A stretch of DNA of 64,000 nucleotides, taken from contig NZ_CP064686.1 in assembly GCF_023100905.1 (NCBI RefSeq), forward strand, positions 5,270,001-5,334,000, written 5' to 3'. The position numbers and the translations under genes are program-made. Positions within the stretch are counted from its first letter, which is position 1. Each line of letters begins with the position of its first letter. Positions 25,100 through 34,459 of this stretch are shown here, piece after piece. The notes beneath the pieces were generated by a model that saw nothing but the letters and a program-made list of their open reading frames with translations, was not told the origin of the DNA and did no database searches. This DNA comes from Bradyrhizobium sp. 4 (GTDB taxonomy: Bacteria > Pseudomonadota > Alphaproteobacteria > Rhizobiales > Xanthobacteraceae).

Positions 25100-26034
25100 G
25101 CCACCAGCGCCAGCCGCAGCCCCTCGTCGAGAGACACCGGCGGCTGCCACCCGGTCGCGGTCGCCTTGGCGAGGTTGAGCTCGAGCGAGCCGATCAGGCT
25201 GTCATGCGTATCCTGCCGGCCCAACAGGCTCAGCAACGTCCCGAGCAGGTCCGGCGGCATGCCGAACAGCCGCGAGCTCTTGCCGGCAGCCTTGGCCAGC
25301 CGCTCGATGAACTCGGGCGTCGAGACCTGCTCCCTGTCGGCCACCAGGAAGATCTCGAAATTGCTCGCGGGATCTGGATGAGAGAGCCGGCGCAGGATGA
25401 ACGACGACAGGTTCTGCACGGCAAGGAAGGCGCGGTGGTTGCGGATCGCGGCAAAGGGCAGCGGCAGCCCGAGGTTCACTGCACGCGTCAGCAGCGCGAA
25501 ATTGCCCTTGGCGCCCGCACCATAGACCAGCGGCGGCCTGATCACCGAGACCTTCATGGCGCTGTCGCGCGCCAGCGTCTTCAAGCCCGCTTCGGCCGCG
25601 GCCTTGGACATGCCGTAGAGACCGCGCGGCGTCAGGACATCGTCCTCGCTGAACGGCCCGCGGCCCTCATTGCTGCGACCGTGCACGAGAACGGTGCTGA
25701 TGAAAATGAACTGCCGCACGCCGGCCGTCGCGGCGCTGCGCGCCAGGTGCAGCGTGCCGGCAATGTTGACGTTGCGGTAGAGCTGGACCGCATGCTCTTC
25801 GTGCTTGTGATGCACCCGTGCGGCGAGATGAACGACGGCGTCGACGCCTTGAAGCGCGGCCTGCCAGTCGGTTTCGGGGCCGATCGTTTCGATCACGACC
25901 TCGTCGTCCATGCCTTCCGGTTTGCGGACCGCGCGGCGGATCGACCATCCCTCGCGCGCCAGTGCGGGCACGACGTGACGGCCGACGAAACCGCTCGCCC
26001 CCGTCACCAGCACGACTGGCTTGCGCTCGTTCAT
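25087..26034 (-). CDS. NAD-dependent epimerase/dehydratase (extended SDR)
   Basis: A 315-residue extended short-chain dehydrogenase. The N-terminus VVLVTGASGFVGRHVVPALA binds NAD. HLAARVHHKHEE and the active-site YGMSKAAAE (YxxxK) follow the STVLVHG strand (Ser). Proteins of this type beside WecA-like transferases act as UDP-GlcNAc/UDP-QuiNAc 4-reductases or epimerases (WbpV/WbpK-like). It overlaps the glycosyltransferase upstream by ATGA (26031-26034), so they form one operon with the CapD-like gene. Confidence 0.88.
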   Translation of the reverse strand: MNERKPVVLVTGASGFVGRHVVPALAREGWSIRRAVRKPEGMDDEVVIETIGPETDWQAALQGVDAVVHLAARVHHKHEEHAVQLYRNVNIAGTLHLARSAATAGVRQFIFISTVLVHGRSNEGRGPFSEDDVLTPRGLYGMSKAAAEAGLKTLARDSAMKVSVIRPPLVYGAGAKGNFALLTRAVNLGLPLPFAAIRNHRAFLAVQNLSSFILRRLSHPDPASNFEIFLVADREQVSTPEFIERLAKAAGKSSRLFGMPPDLLGTLLSLLGRQDTHDSLIGSLELNLAKATATGWQPPVSLDEGLRLALVAQDA

Positions 26035-27251
26035 CGTTGCTCCGGCAGTTCGGGGTTGCGCAACAATTCGTCGGCCAGGGCCGCATAGGCGTTCATCGCG
26101 GTGACGCGATCGAACTTCGCCGCCGCCTTCACCGCGCGCTCCGCAAAGGCGACACCGTCGGAGCGAGACGCCGCGCGGATCGCCTCGGCCAGTTGATCGG
26201 CGCGGCCCGGTGTCACGACCCAGCCCAGCCCGTTCTCCACCACGGTCAACGCGGCCTCGGCCTCCGGTTCGGAGACCAGCACCACGGGACGGCCGACCGC
26301 CAGCAGATTGTAGAACCGGCTCGGCACCGACACCCCCGCAACGTCCTTCCGGTACGGAATGATCCAGAGATTGGCAGCCGCCAGGAATGGTTCGAGCTCG
26401 GCATCCTCGACCCGTCTCACGAAGGAGACATTGGGCAAGTTCGCCTCCGCCTGCAACTGCTTCAATCGCTCGAAGCCGATGCCCCAGCCGGAGAGCAGGA
26501 AGTGGATGTCAGGCTCGGCCCTCAAAAGACGCGCCGCCTCGAACACGATCTCCGGATCATGGGTGAAGCCGAGATTGCCCGACAGGCCGACAACGAAACC
26601 CGCGGAGAGCGCTTTGCGGAACGGATTATCCGTCGTCACCGGCCGGGGTGCGGCCACGAGCGTCGCCCAGTTCGGGATGAAGCGGATCTTGTTCCGCGTC
26701 ATGCCGGAATAGCTCAGCAGCGGCCGTTCCGCATCGCGGCCGATGGTGATGACGGCATTGAGCGCGCGGAACATCAGGCCGTTGGCGGCGCGCATCGTCA
26801 TGGTGATGATCGAACCGGGCTTCAGCAGGCCCGCCATCACCAGCACGTCCGGGAAGAGGTCGTGCATGATCAGCGCCGAGCGCGCGCCCTTCAGCCTCGC
26901 CGCCGCCGCAACTGCGTAAGGCAGCATGAACGGTGCGGTGACGGTGAGCACGACGTCGCCTCGCCTCAACTCCCGTGTCAACGCCAGGAACGTGCGCACC
27001 GCGAACAGCAGCTCGGAGGCGCCGCGCCGCACCAGCGCCGCCTTGCCCGCCATGCGGTTCTTGACGGCGACGACCCGCGGCTTGCCCGGGCCGGTCTGCG
27101 AGGCCGGCAACGCGCCTGATGAGCCCGACAGCACCACGACCTCGTGATCCCCCGCAATGCGGCAGGCGATCTCGGCCATGATCGCCGCCGTCGTGCTCGG
27201 ATCAGGCGGGTAGTGCTGGCTCGCCACGACGATCTTGCCTCGAGGCTGCAT
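26031..27251 (-). CDS. GT4 glycosyltransferase (WbuB-like)
   Basis: Start at the ATG at 27251 (MQPRGKIVVASQHYPPDPST), giving 406 residues. It is a GT-B enzyme. The N-terminal half has a hydrophobic segment (MLPYAVAAAARLKG) and HDLFPDVLVMAGLL, typical of the WbuB/fucosaminyl-type transferases. The donor domain has VVGLSGNLGFTHDPEIVFEA and IIPYRKDVAGVSVPSRFYNLLAVG. It probably adds the second sugar to the lipid-linked unit started by the WecA-like enzyme. Two bp separate it from the CapD-like gene upstream. Confidence 0.9.
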   Translation of the reverse strand: MQPRGKIVVASQHYPPDPSTTAAIMAEIACRIAGDHEVVVLSGSSGALPASQTGPGKPRVVAVKNRMAGKAALVRRGASELLFAVRTFLALTRELRRGDVVLTVTAPFMLPYAVAAAARLKGARSALIMHDLFPDVLVMAGLLKPGSIITMTMRAANGLMFRALNAVITIGRDAERPLLSYSGMTRNKIRFIPNWATLVAAPRPVTTDNPFRKALSAGFVVGLSGNLGFTHDPEIVFEAARLLRAEPDIHFLLSGWGIGFERLKQLQAEANLPNVSFVRRVEDAELEPFLAAANLWIIPYRKDVAGVSVPSRFYNLLAVGRPVVLVSEPEAEAALTVVENGLGWVVTPGRADQLAEAIRAASRSDGVAFAERAVKAAAKFDRVTAMNAYAALADELLRNPELPEQR

Positions 27252-27253
27252 GA

Positions 27254-29167
27254 TCAGGCCGCGGTCGACCCGAATTCCGGAACCGCGTCCTTCAGAATGG
27301 TCCTGATGGTGGCCCGATCGTCGCGCGCGATCGCCTGCTCCAGCGCCGCAATCCATTTGCGCAGCGTCTGCATCGGCGGCTCGTTCGGCTGCGCGGCCAT
27401 GATGCCGGCGACGCCGATCTCGCGGGTCGGCTCCTCGGAGGCGAACAGGATTTCGTGCAGGCGTTCGCCGGGCCGCATGCCCGTGAACACGATTTCGATG
27501 TCGTAGCCGGGCTGCAGGCCCGAGAGACGGATCATGCGCTCGGCGAGATCGACGATCTTCACCGGCTGGCCCATGTTGAGCACGTAGACCGACACGTCCG
27601 AACGCTGCGTTCCCAGCGCATGCGTTGCCGCCGTGATGACGAGATCGCAGGCTTCGCGGATGGTCATGAAGTAGCGGACCATGTCGGGATGCGTGACCGT
27701 CACGGGACCGCCGGCATCGATCTGGGCCTTGAACTTCGGCACCACCGAGCCGTTCGACGCCAGCACGTTGCCGAACCGAACCGAGATCAGCCGCATCGAC
27801 CGCCTGGCGCCGCCGTGACCCGCCGCAAGATCATGGTCGAGCGCCTGGCAATACATCTCGGCGAAGCGCTTGGTCAGGCCGAGCATCGACACCGGCTCGA
27901 TCGCCTTGTCGGTCGAGATCATCACCATGGCTTCGGCGCCGGCACTGTGCGCGGCATCGGCAACGTTGATCGAGCCGAAGATGTTGGTCTTGACGCCCTC
28001 GCTCCAGTCGCGCTCGAGGATCGGCACATGCTTGAGCGCGGCGGCATGGAACACGATGTCCGGCTTGAACTCGGCCATCAGGCGCATGATGCGCTCACGG
28101 TCGCGGATGTCGGCGATCCGCCCTTCGATCGAAGCAGCGGTGCCGAGCGCCGCGAGCGTTTCCGTGATTGCGTAGAGCGCGGGCTCCGAATTTTCCACGA
28201 TCAGAAGGCGCGCGGCGCCGAACGCGACGACACGTTCGCAGATCTCGGAACCGATCGAGCCGCCCCCGCCGGTGACGATGACCGCCTTGCCCTCGATCAG
28301 GGCCTCGAGCCGCGCATAGTCGATCTCTTCGCTCGGCCGCAGCAGCAGGTCCTCGACGGCGACGGCCGTGAGCCGTGGCGTATCGCCACTCTCGAGCGAG
28401 GGCATGCGGCTCACGATCACGCCGAGCTTGCGCGCCCGCATCAGGATCGATTCGGGATGGGCCTCCGGCTCGAATGCCGTCGGCGTCATCACGACGCGCG
28501 CGATCCCCTTGCCGCGCTTGGTGAAGTCGGCGACGACATCCTCGATGTCGTCGACGCCGCCCAGGACAGGGACGTTGCGGATGGACTGGCCGCGATCGGA
28601 ACTCGACGGCGAGAGCACACCGACCGGCCAGATGTGCTTGATCGCCCCGCTCTCGATTCCGCGCAACAGCACCTCGGCGTCCGCGGCGCGGCCGATCAGC
28701 AGTGTCGGCGCGGCATCTCCGGTGCGGGCGTGACGCCGAACCCGCGTATAGCGGAAATAGCGGTAGGCCATGCGCAACGCGCTGAGGAAGGAGATCTCGA
28801 GGAACCAGTAGAGGACGATGGTCACCTTGCCGAGGAAGAAGGCGCCGCGAACGTTGGGGGCGACGAAGATGTAGTCGAGCACCAGGAGTGCAACCGTCAG
28901 CACGGTCGCGACGCGGATGATGTTCAGCGCGTCGGGCAGCGAGATGAAGCGCCATTTCGTCGTGGTCAGGTTGAAGACGAAGAACACGACCACGCTGAAG
29001 GCGAGGAAATAGGGCAGGATCTGGATCAGCAGCGGCAGGCGATCGAAGAAGCCGTCGCCACCCTCGAAGCGCAGATAGAAGGCGGCGAACAACGCCGCCG
29101 TGGTCGCGAGCAGGTCGTGGAGCGCGATCATGAAATTGCGCAAGGTGAGATGCGAAAGACGCGTCAT
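27254..29167 (-). CDS. CapD/WbpM-like membrane nucleotide-sugar 4,6-dehydratase
   Basis: The start is taken at the ATG at 29167 (MTRLSHLTLRNFMIALHDLL); an in-frame ATG at 29218 would add 17 residues. Four or five transmembrane helices occupy residues ~1-140, followed by a CoA-binding-like Rossmann region and then the catalytic SDR domain with VIVTGGGGSIGSEICERV. The active site is of the SMLGLTKR type, where the usual Tyr is replaced, as in long WbpM-like dehydratases. It makes UDP-4-keto-6-deoxy-HexNAc, the substrate for the 4-reductase encoded downstream (25087-26034). The pair would yield UDP-QuiNAc or UDP-FucNAc. The operon order is CapD, GT4, reductase. Confidence 0.9.
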   Translation of the reverse strand: MTRLSHLTLRNFMIALHDLLATTAALFAAFYLRFEGGDGFFDRLPLLIQILPYFLAFSVVVFFVFNLTTTKWRFISLPDALNIIRVATVLTVALLVLDYIFVAPNVRGAFFLGKVTIVLYWFLEISFLSALRMAYRYFRYTRVRRHARTGDAAPTLLIGRAADAEVLLRGIESGAIKHIWPVGVLSPSSSDRGQSIRNVPVLGGVDDIEDVVADFTKRGKGIARVVMTPTAFEPEAHPESILMRARKLGVIVSRMPSLESGDTPRLTAVAVEDLLLRPSEEIDYARLEALIEGKAVIVTGGGGSIGSEICERVVAFGAARLLIVENSEPALYAITETLAALGTAASIEGRIADIRDRERIMRLMAEFKPDIVFHAAALKHVPILERDWSEGVKTNIFGSINVADAAHSAGAEAMVMISTDKAIEPVSMLGLTKRFAEMYCQALDHDLAAGHGGARRSMRLISVRFGNVLASNGSVVPKFKAQIDAGGPVTVTHPDMVRYFMTIREACDLVITAATHALGTQRSDVSVYVLNMGQPVKIVDLAERMIRLSGLQPGYDIEIVFTGMRPGERLHEILFASEEPTREIGVAGIMAAQPNEPPMQTLRKWIAALEQAIARDDRATIRTILKDAVPEFGSTAA

Positions 29168-29230
29168 CCGCTGACCGAAAATCCAGTTAAATGCAACCTG
29201 ATCGCGCTGATAACCCATCTCGGCCGGACA

Positions 29231-29272
29231 TGCCAGTCAAGGCTTGCCGGTCAAGGTTTGCCGGTCAAGCTT
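29231..29272. repeat. Three tandem 14-bp repeats upstream of the CapD-like gene
   Basis: Three near-identical 14-mers, TGCCrGTCAAGsyT (29231-29244, 29245-29258, 29259-29272). On the minus strand each reads ...TTGACCGGCA, so each carries a -35-like TTGAC. They fill the gap between the O-antigen ligase stop and the dehydratase start. Confidence 0.7.
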
Positions 29273-29288
29273 TGCGATCCGCGGCCGT

Positions 29289-30575
29289 TCAGGAACCGGC
29301 TGCTGTCGCCTTCGCCTCGGCCTGCTGGGCCCGGATCACCATGCCGCCGGCAACGCCGACACCGATGACGTACATCCAGCCCTCGTGGAAGTCGAACAGA
29401 TGGGAGTTGAACAGCGAGGTGAAGACGTTCTGGACCACGACCAGGAGGCCGACCCAGTTTGCGAGCCCGTCGCCGCGAAACAACAGCAGATGCAGGATCC
29501 AGATGGCGTAGAGAACGGCGACGCCGATGAAGCCCCATTGCACGGCCACGTTCAGAGTCTGGTTATGCGGGTTGCCGATCACCTCGGCGGACGCAAGGTT
29601 CTGATCGCCGGGCGTCGCGGCCCGCTCGAACAATCCACGCGTCGAGCCGGTGCCGTGCCCCTTGACCGGCGCCTCCGCGAAGAAACCGAGGGATTTTCGC
29701 CAGAATTCGAGCCGCAACCCGGCCGAGGTCGCCGCGCCTTGTTCGACATAGCGTGTGTAGTCGCTGGCAAAGCTGTCGGCGGTCTTGCGCAATTGCGGCG
29801 AGGCCTGCCAGGCGAGAACCGCGCCCACGAGCAGGGCCGCGGAGATGATCGCGATGCTGCGCCATCTCAGATGAAGCAACGCAAACACGCCGAACAGGAC
29901 CGGAATGGTGACAAGCGCAGTGCGCGACACCACCACGAAGGCCATATTGACGAAGAAGGCGAGCGCAAGCGCCGTGAGCAGCCCTGCGATCCAGTAGCGC
30001 TTCTGACGCAGCAACTGCACGATCGGATAGGCTAGCGCGACCGCGCAGAGCGCAAACTCCTGGCTCTGGTCGATGTAGTTCTTGACGAAGATGCCGCGCT
30101 CGACGCGGTCGGATTTGAGCGCGAGGTCGGGGTAGAAGGCGACCAGCCAGGACATCACCGACAGCAGCGCGCAGGACACCAGGAAGGCGACGAACACCCA
30201 ATGTCCGCGCGGCGAGCGCGCAAAATGATAGAGCAGGACCGGCAGCACCAGCAGCTTGACGGTCGGATTGACCGCGTAGAAGCGCGCGCCCCAGGCCGCG
30301 TCCGACCACAGCGTCCCGACCAGCGCGAGCAGGACCAGCGCAATCGGCGCCGCACAGATCGGACGCTTGAGCGATTGCAGGAACTCACGGACGTCGAGGA
30401 ACGGCACCATGCAGAGCAGCATCAGGACATTGAATATCGCCGCAAGCGACGTCGACCATGGCAGCGAGGCCGCAGTCAGGATCGCGAACAGATCGACCGT
30501 CTCGGACCAGGCCGCCGGACTGCGCAGACGCCGCCACAGTACCTGGCCGGTCGTCTCCCCGGTGAGCGTCGTCAC
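29289..30575 (-). CDS. O-antigen ligase family protein
   Basis: A 428-residue polytopic membrane protein with about 11-12 hydrophobic helices. It has the Wzy_C/WaaL periplasmic loop region: LRLEFWRKSLGFFAEAPVKG, HGTGSTRGLFERAA, then NPHNQTLNVAVQWGFIGV with the conserved His. This joins polymerised O-antigen to lipid A-core on the periplasmic face, or it is a Wzy polymerase; the two are hard to tell apart by sequence. Its start overlaps the hldE stop by 4 bp (30572-30575), tying it to core synthesis and favouring WaaL. Confidence 0.85.
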   Translation of the reverse strand: MTTLTGETTGQVLWRRLRSPAAWSETVDLFAILTAASLPWSTSLAAIFNVLMLLCMVPFLDVREFLQSLKRPICAAPIALVLLALVGTLWSDAAWGARFYAVNPTVKLLVLPVLLYHFARSPRGHWVFVAFLVSCALLSVMSWLVAFYPDLALKSDRVERGIFVKNYIDQSQEFALCAVALAYPIVQLLRQKRYWIAGLLTALALAFFVNMAFVVVSRTALVTIPVLFGVFALLHLRWRSIAIISAALLVGAVLAWQASPQLRKTADSFASDYTRYVEQGAATSAGLRLEFWRKSLGFFAEAPVKGHGTGSTRGLFERAATPGDQNLASAEVIGNPHNQTLNVAVQWGFIGVAVLYAIWILHLLLFRGDGLANWVGLLVVVQNVFTSLFNSHLFDFHEGWMYVIGVGVAGGMVIRAQQAEAKATAAGS

Positions 30576-32056
30576 TTGCCCTCTCCCCGCGCGCGATGAA
30601 CCAGCGCGGTCGTGCTGAAACCCTGGAGAATGTCGACCAGCACCACCGTCCCGCCCGCGGCCTCGACGACCTCATGGCCGACGACCTGCTCGCGGGTGTA
30701 ATCGCCCCCCTTGATCAGCGCACTCGGCTTGATGCGGGTGATCAGGTCGATCGGCGTATCCTCATCGAAAATAACGACGAGATCGACGGCTTCGAGCGCC
30801 GCCAGCACTTCCGCACGCGCTCGCTCGTCCTGAACGGGGCGATCGGCGCCCTTCAGCCGCCGTACCGAAGCGTCGCTGTTCAGCCCCACGATCAGGCGGT
30901 CGCAGGCGGAGCGCGCCGCTGTCAGCACCTTGACGTGGCCGGGATGCAGGATGTCGAAGCAGCCATTGGTGAAGCCGACGCGCTGGCCTTGCTTCTTCCA
31001 TTCCGCGAGCTGCGCGTCGAGCGCCCCGGGCTCGAGCACGATCTTCTCCTCGGCCGCGAGATAGGCATGCGGCAATATCTTTCGCTTCAGCTCGGCCGCA
31101 CTCACGCTTGCGGTGCCCTGCTTGCCGACGGCGACGGCGGCCGCGGCACTGGCCATGCGTAGCGCCGTGTCCCAGTCCGCGCCCGTGGCGAGCGACACCG
31201 CGAGCGCCGCGGCAACGGTGTCGCCGGCGCCGGAGACGTCGCGCACCTTGACCGGGAACGCCGGAACGTGAACAGCCTCGCCGTTGCGCGGCACCAGCGT
31301 CATGCCGTGCTCGCCTTGGGTGACCAGGATCGCTTCGCAATCGGCGAGCCGCATCACGTCCTCGCTGGCATCGACGATGCTCTGCGGCGTGTCGGCGCGG
31401 CTTCGGGTCGCTTCCGAAAATTCCTTGCGATTGGGCGTGAGCAGCGTCGCGCCGCGATAGATCGCCCAGTTCAGGCTTTTGGGATCGACGATCACGGGCT
31501 TGCCGAGTTTTCGCGCGGCGTCGATGGTGTGGCGGATGACGCGGGCGGTCAGCACCCCCTTGGCGTAGTCGGACAGCAAGACGATGTCGGCGCGCGCGAT
31601 CTGCGGCAGGATCGCCTCGATCAGCTTGGTCTCGATCGTATCGGAAGCAGGCTGTGCCTGCTCCCAATCCGCACGCAGCATGTGCGTGGAAAAATGCTCG
31701 GAGACGAAACGGACCTTTCGCGTGGTCGGACGCGAGGGATCGCACACCAGCACGCTTTCGATTGCGCCCTGCTCCGCAAGCGTCGAGGCGAGCTGCCTGC
31801 CCGCATCGTCCTCGCCGACGAGGCCGACGAAGATGCAGCGCGCGCCGAGCGCGGCGACGTTGCGCGCGACGTTGCCGGCACCGCCGATATGGATCTCGCT
31901 GCGCTGTGCCGCGATGACCGGCGCCGGCGCTTCCGGCGAGATCCGCGACACCTCGCCATAGACGAACTCGTCCAGCATGATGTCGCCGATGCACAGGACC
32001 GTGCGGCCCGAGATGGCTTGCGCGAGGGCATCGAAATCGAGAATGGGCGTCGGCAT
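30572..32056 (-). CDS. hldE: Bifunctional heptose-7-phosphate kinase / heptose-1-phosphate adenylyltransferase
   Basis: A 494-residue two-domain protein. Residues 1-~330 form a ribokinase-type kinase (IGDIMLDEFVYGEVSRISPE, GGAGNVARN, DVSGAGDTVAAALA). Residues ~350-494 form a nucleotidyltransferase (GFTNGCFDILHPGHVKVL, RLKGADRPVQDERARAEVL, KGGDYTREQVVG). It phosphorylates D-glycero-beta-D-manno-heptose-7-P and then makes ADP-heptose for the LPS core. hldD is directly upstream (11 bp) and the ligase overlaps downstream. Confidence 0.96.
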   Translation of the reverse strand: MPTPILDFDALAQAISGRTVLCIGDIMLDEFVYGEVSRISPEAPAPVIAAQRSEIHIGGAGNVARNVAALGARCIFVGLVGEDDAGRQLASTLAEQGAIESVLVCDPSRPTTRKVRFVSEHFSTHMLRADWEQAQPASDTIETKLIEAILPQIARADIVLLSDYAKGVLTARVIRHTIDAARKLGKPVIVDPKSLNWAIYRGATLLTPNRKEFSEATRSRADTPQSIVDASEDVMRLADCEAILVTQGEHGMTLVPRNGEAVHVPAFPVKVRDVSGAGDTVAAALAVSLATGADWDTALRMASAAAAVAVGKQGTASVSAAELKRKILPHAYLAAEEKIVLEPGALDAQLAEWKKQGQRVGFTNGCFDILHPGHVKVLTAARSACDRLIVGLNSDASVRRLKGADRPVQDERARAEVLAALEAVDLVVIFDEDTPIDLITRIKPSALIKGGDYTREQVVGHEVVEAAGGTVVLVDILQGFSTTALVHRARGEGK

Positions 32057-32067
32057 GGTGATGGGCC

Positions 32068-33048
32068 TCAGCGGAAGCGGTCGGGCCGGTCGAGATAATC
32101 CCCGACATAGGCCTTCACCGCGTCCTCGAGCGTGGTGAAACCACCATTATAGCCGGCGCGGTGGAGGCGATCGACCTCGCTCTGCGTGAAATACTGGTAG
32201 CTGCCGCGGATCTGCTCGGGCATGTCGATGTATTCGATGTTGGGACTTGCGCCGAGCGCAGCATAAGCTGCCAGCATCAAATCCTTGAAGCTGCGTGCCT
32301 TGCCGGTGCCGACGTTGAAGATGCCGGACACCGAGGGCGTTGCCAGCAGCCACATGATCACGCGCACGACGTCGTCGACATAGATGAAATCGCGGCGCTG
32401 GTCGCCGTCCGTGATGCCCTCGCGATGCGACTTGAACAATTGCACGACGCGGCCCGCTTTGACGTCGTCGAAGCGCCGCGCCAGCACGCTCATCATCGAG
32501 CCCTTGTGGTATTCGTTGGGGCCGAAAACGTTGAAGAATTTCAGTCCGGCCCATTGCGGCGGCAGCTTCTCGCCCTTCGCGGCGCGCTCGGCGACGGCGA
32601 GATCGAACAGGTGCTTGCTCCAGCCGTAGAGGTTCATAGGCCGCAGTTTCTTCAACGCAGCGATCGAAGCATCGTCGTCAAATCCAGCCTCGCCGTCGCC
32701 ATAGGTCGCCGCCGAGGAGGCATAGATCAACGGCACCGCATTTGCCGTGCACCAGTCCAGGAGGCGCATCGACAGGCGGAAGTTGGTCTCGAACACCAGG
32801 TCGCCGTCGGTCGCCGTGGTCGCGGATATCGCCCCGAGATGGATCACGGCATCGAGCTTGCGGCCCTTCAGCCAGTCCGGCAGCTCAGCCGGCGGCACGA
32901 TATCCACAAGCTGCCGCTTGGCGAGATTGCGCCATTTGCCCTCGGTGCCAAGGAAATCGCAGACGACGACGTCGCTGCGGCCGGCCTCGTTCAGCGCGGC
33001 GACGACATTCGATCCGATAAAACCGGCCCCGCCGGTCACCAGCAACAT
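32068..33048 (-). CDS. hldD: ADP-glyceromanno-heptose 6-epimerase
   Basis: Start at the ATG at 33048 (MLLVTGGAGFIGSNVVAALN), giving 326 residues. The HldD features are FLGTEGKWRNLAKRQLVD after the Rossmann motif, HLGAISATT, SSAATYGDG, and YGWSKHLFD (YxxxK). GLKFFNVFGPNEYHKGSM and QRRDFIYVDDVV are also diagnostic. It converts ADP-D-glycero- to ADP-L-glycero-D-manno-heptose. It begins the minus-strand hldD-hldE-ligase operon and is divergent from the heptosyltransferase gene across 160 bp. Confidence 0.96.
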   Translation of the reverse strand: MLLVTGGAGFIGSNVVAALNEAGRSDVVVCDFLGTEGKWRNLAKRQLVDIVPPAELPDWLKGRKLDAVIHLGAISATTATDGDLVFETNFRLSMRLLDWCTANAVPLIYASSAATYGDGEAGFDDDASIAALKKLRPMNLYGWSKHLFDLAVAERAAKGEKLPPQWAGLKFFNVFGPNEYHKGSMMSVLARRFDDVKAGRVVQLFKSHREGITDGDQRRDFIYVDDVVRVIMWLLATPSVSGIFNVGTGKARSFKDLMLAAYAALGASPNIEYIDMPEQIRGSYQYFTQSEVDRLHRAGYNGGFTTLEDAVKAYVGDYLDRPDRFR

Positions 33049-33208
33049 TTCACCTAGCCTGCCCGATGTTTTGCGACCCGATCTTGCCCTAGCGCATGAT
33101 CCTCCAAAGTGTAAGCGGTTTTGGGATGGCCGCTTTGCCGGCTTTACCTGCCGGCCCGGAGCGGCTAACCGAACCGCCACATCAGCGCACCCCGGGCTTT
33201 ATTAACGA

Positions 33209-34279
33209 ATGAACCAATATTCACAACTTAGTGGAGAGGCAGATCGGAGCGACACGCGCCCGATCCTGATCGTCCCCTACATGTGGATCGGCGATTTCGT
33301 CCGGAATCACACCGTCGTGCGGGTCCTGAACGAGCGCTGGCCGAACCGGCCGGTCGATCTGCTCACGACGTCCCTGTGCGCGCCCCTGGTCGATTACATG
33401 CCCGGCGTGCGCCAAGGAATCGTGTGGGACCTGCCGCGCGGTCGGCTCGCCGTGGGGCGGCAGTTCGGCCTGGCGAAGCTCCTGCGCGAGCGAAACTATG
33501 GCACCGCCCTGGTGCTACCCCGGACCTGGAAGGCCGCCATTGCGCCCGCTTTGGCGGGGATTCCGGAAAGGGTCGGCTTCGTCGGCGAGTTCCGGTTCGG
33601 CCTGCTCAATCGCTGGCGCTGGGGCGAAAAGAAACTGCCTCGCTTCATCGACAAGAACGCCGCCCTCGCCCAGCCCGATGGCGCCCCCTTGCCGGCGGAA
33701 TGGCCGGTGCCGCAATTGCGGGTCCCGGCCGTGGACATCGTCCGCTGGCGGCAGGCCAATGACCTCAGCGCCGGCGCCGCCGTAGCGCTCGCGCCCGGCT
33801 CGGTCGGGGTGTCAAAACGCTGGACCTACTATCCGGAAGCCGCCCGCCTGCTCGCCGAGCGCGGCCTCGAGGTCTGGGTGGTCGGCGGCCCCGGGGAAAA
33901 GGGCCTGGCCCAGGAGATCGTCGCGGGGGGCGGCGCCGGGGTGCGAGACCTTACCGGCAACGATCTGCGCAACGGCGTGCTGGCCATGGCCGCGGCCGGC
34001 GTTGCGATCTCCAACGATTCCGGCCTGATGCACATCGCAGCCGCCCTGGGCACGCCGACCATGGGTATTTTCGGTCCGACCAGCCCCTACCTCTGGGCCC
34101 CCCTCAACGGCCTCGCCGCGACCGTGGTGCAGGACAAGAGCGTGCTCTCCTGCCAACCCTGCCAGAGCACGATCTGCAAGATGAACGACCACCGCTGCAT
34201 GCGAGATATCGCGGCGAGCGAGGTGGTGGAGATTGCGCAGCGGGTGCTGGGTGAGGTGGGGTCAAGGGCTTCGACGTGA
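33209..34279 (+). CDS. waaF: ADP-heptose:LPS heptosyltransferase (GT9)
   Basis: A 356-residue GT9 enzyme. It has ILIVPYMWIGDFVRNHTVVR at the N-terminus, ERWPNRPVDLLTTSLCAPLV, then AVALAPGSVGVSKRWTYYPE and the donor-site ISNDSGLMHIAAALGTPTMG. The C-terminus contains a Cys-rich CQPCQSTICKMNDHRCM characteristic of WaaF. It adds heptose to the inner core. The symbol is assigned from the family; HepI (WaaC) is less likely. Its promoter region is shared with the divergent hldD gene. Confidence 0.9.
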   Translation: MNQYSQLSGEADRSDTRPILIVPYMWIGDFVRNHTVVRVLNERWPNRPVDLLTTSLCAPLVDYMPGVRQGIVWDLPRGRLAVGRQFGLAKLLRERNYGTALVLPRTWKAAIAPALAGIPERVGFVGEFRFGLLNRWRWGEKKLPRFIDKNAALAQPDGAPLPAEWPVPQLRVPAVDIVRWRQANDLSAGAAVALAPGSVGVSKRWTYYPEAARLLAERGLEVWVVGGPGEKGLAQEIVAGGGAGVRDLTGNDLRNGVLAMAAAGVAISNDSGLMHIAAALGTPTMGIFGPTSPYLWAPLNGLAATVVQDKSVLSCQPCQSTICKMNDHRCMRDIAASEVVEIAQRVLGEVGSRAST

Positions 34280-34297
34280 AGGCCGTCGAGGCTGCGC

Positions 34298-34440
34298 CGA
34301 TGATGACATCATGCCGGTGTTTTGCCCGACGAGTCAAACTGAATTCGTAAAATCCGCAGACCATCAACCCACCGCCAAGCCATTGATTTCATTGTCCCCG
34401 GCTACTGTGCGTGGGGTTGTTTTCGCGGTTTTTGTTTTTG
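34298..34440. repeat. Dispersed intergenic repeat filling the waaF/GT4 gap
   Basis: Starting at GATGATGACATCATGCCGG and running through TTTTGCCCGACGAGTCAAAC to CCCCGGCTACTGTGCGTGGG and a T-rich end, this matches, from memory, an intergenic sequence repeated many times in Bradyrhizobium genomes. It has no coding potential and sits between two convergent gene ends. Confidence 0.5.
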
Positions 34441-34459
34441 ATGCCGCTACCACAGCGGC

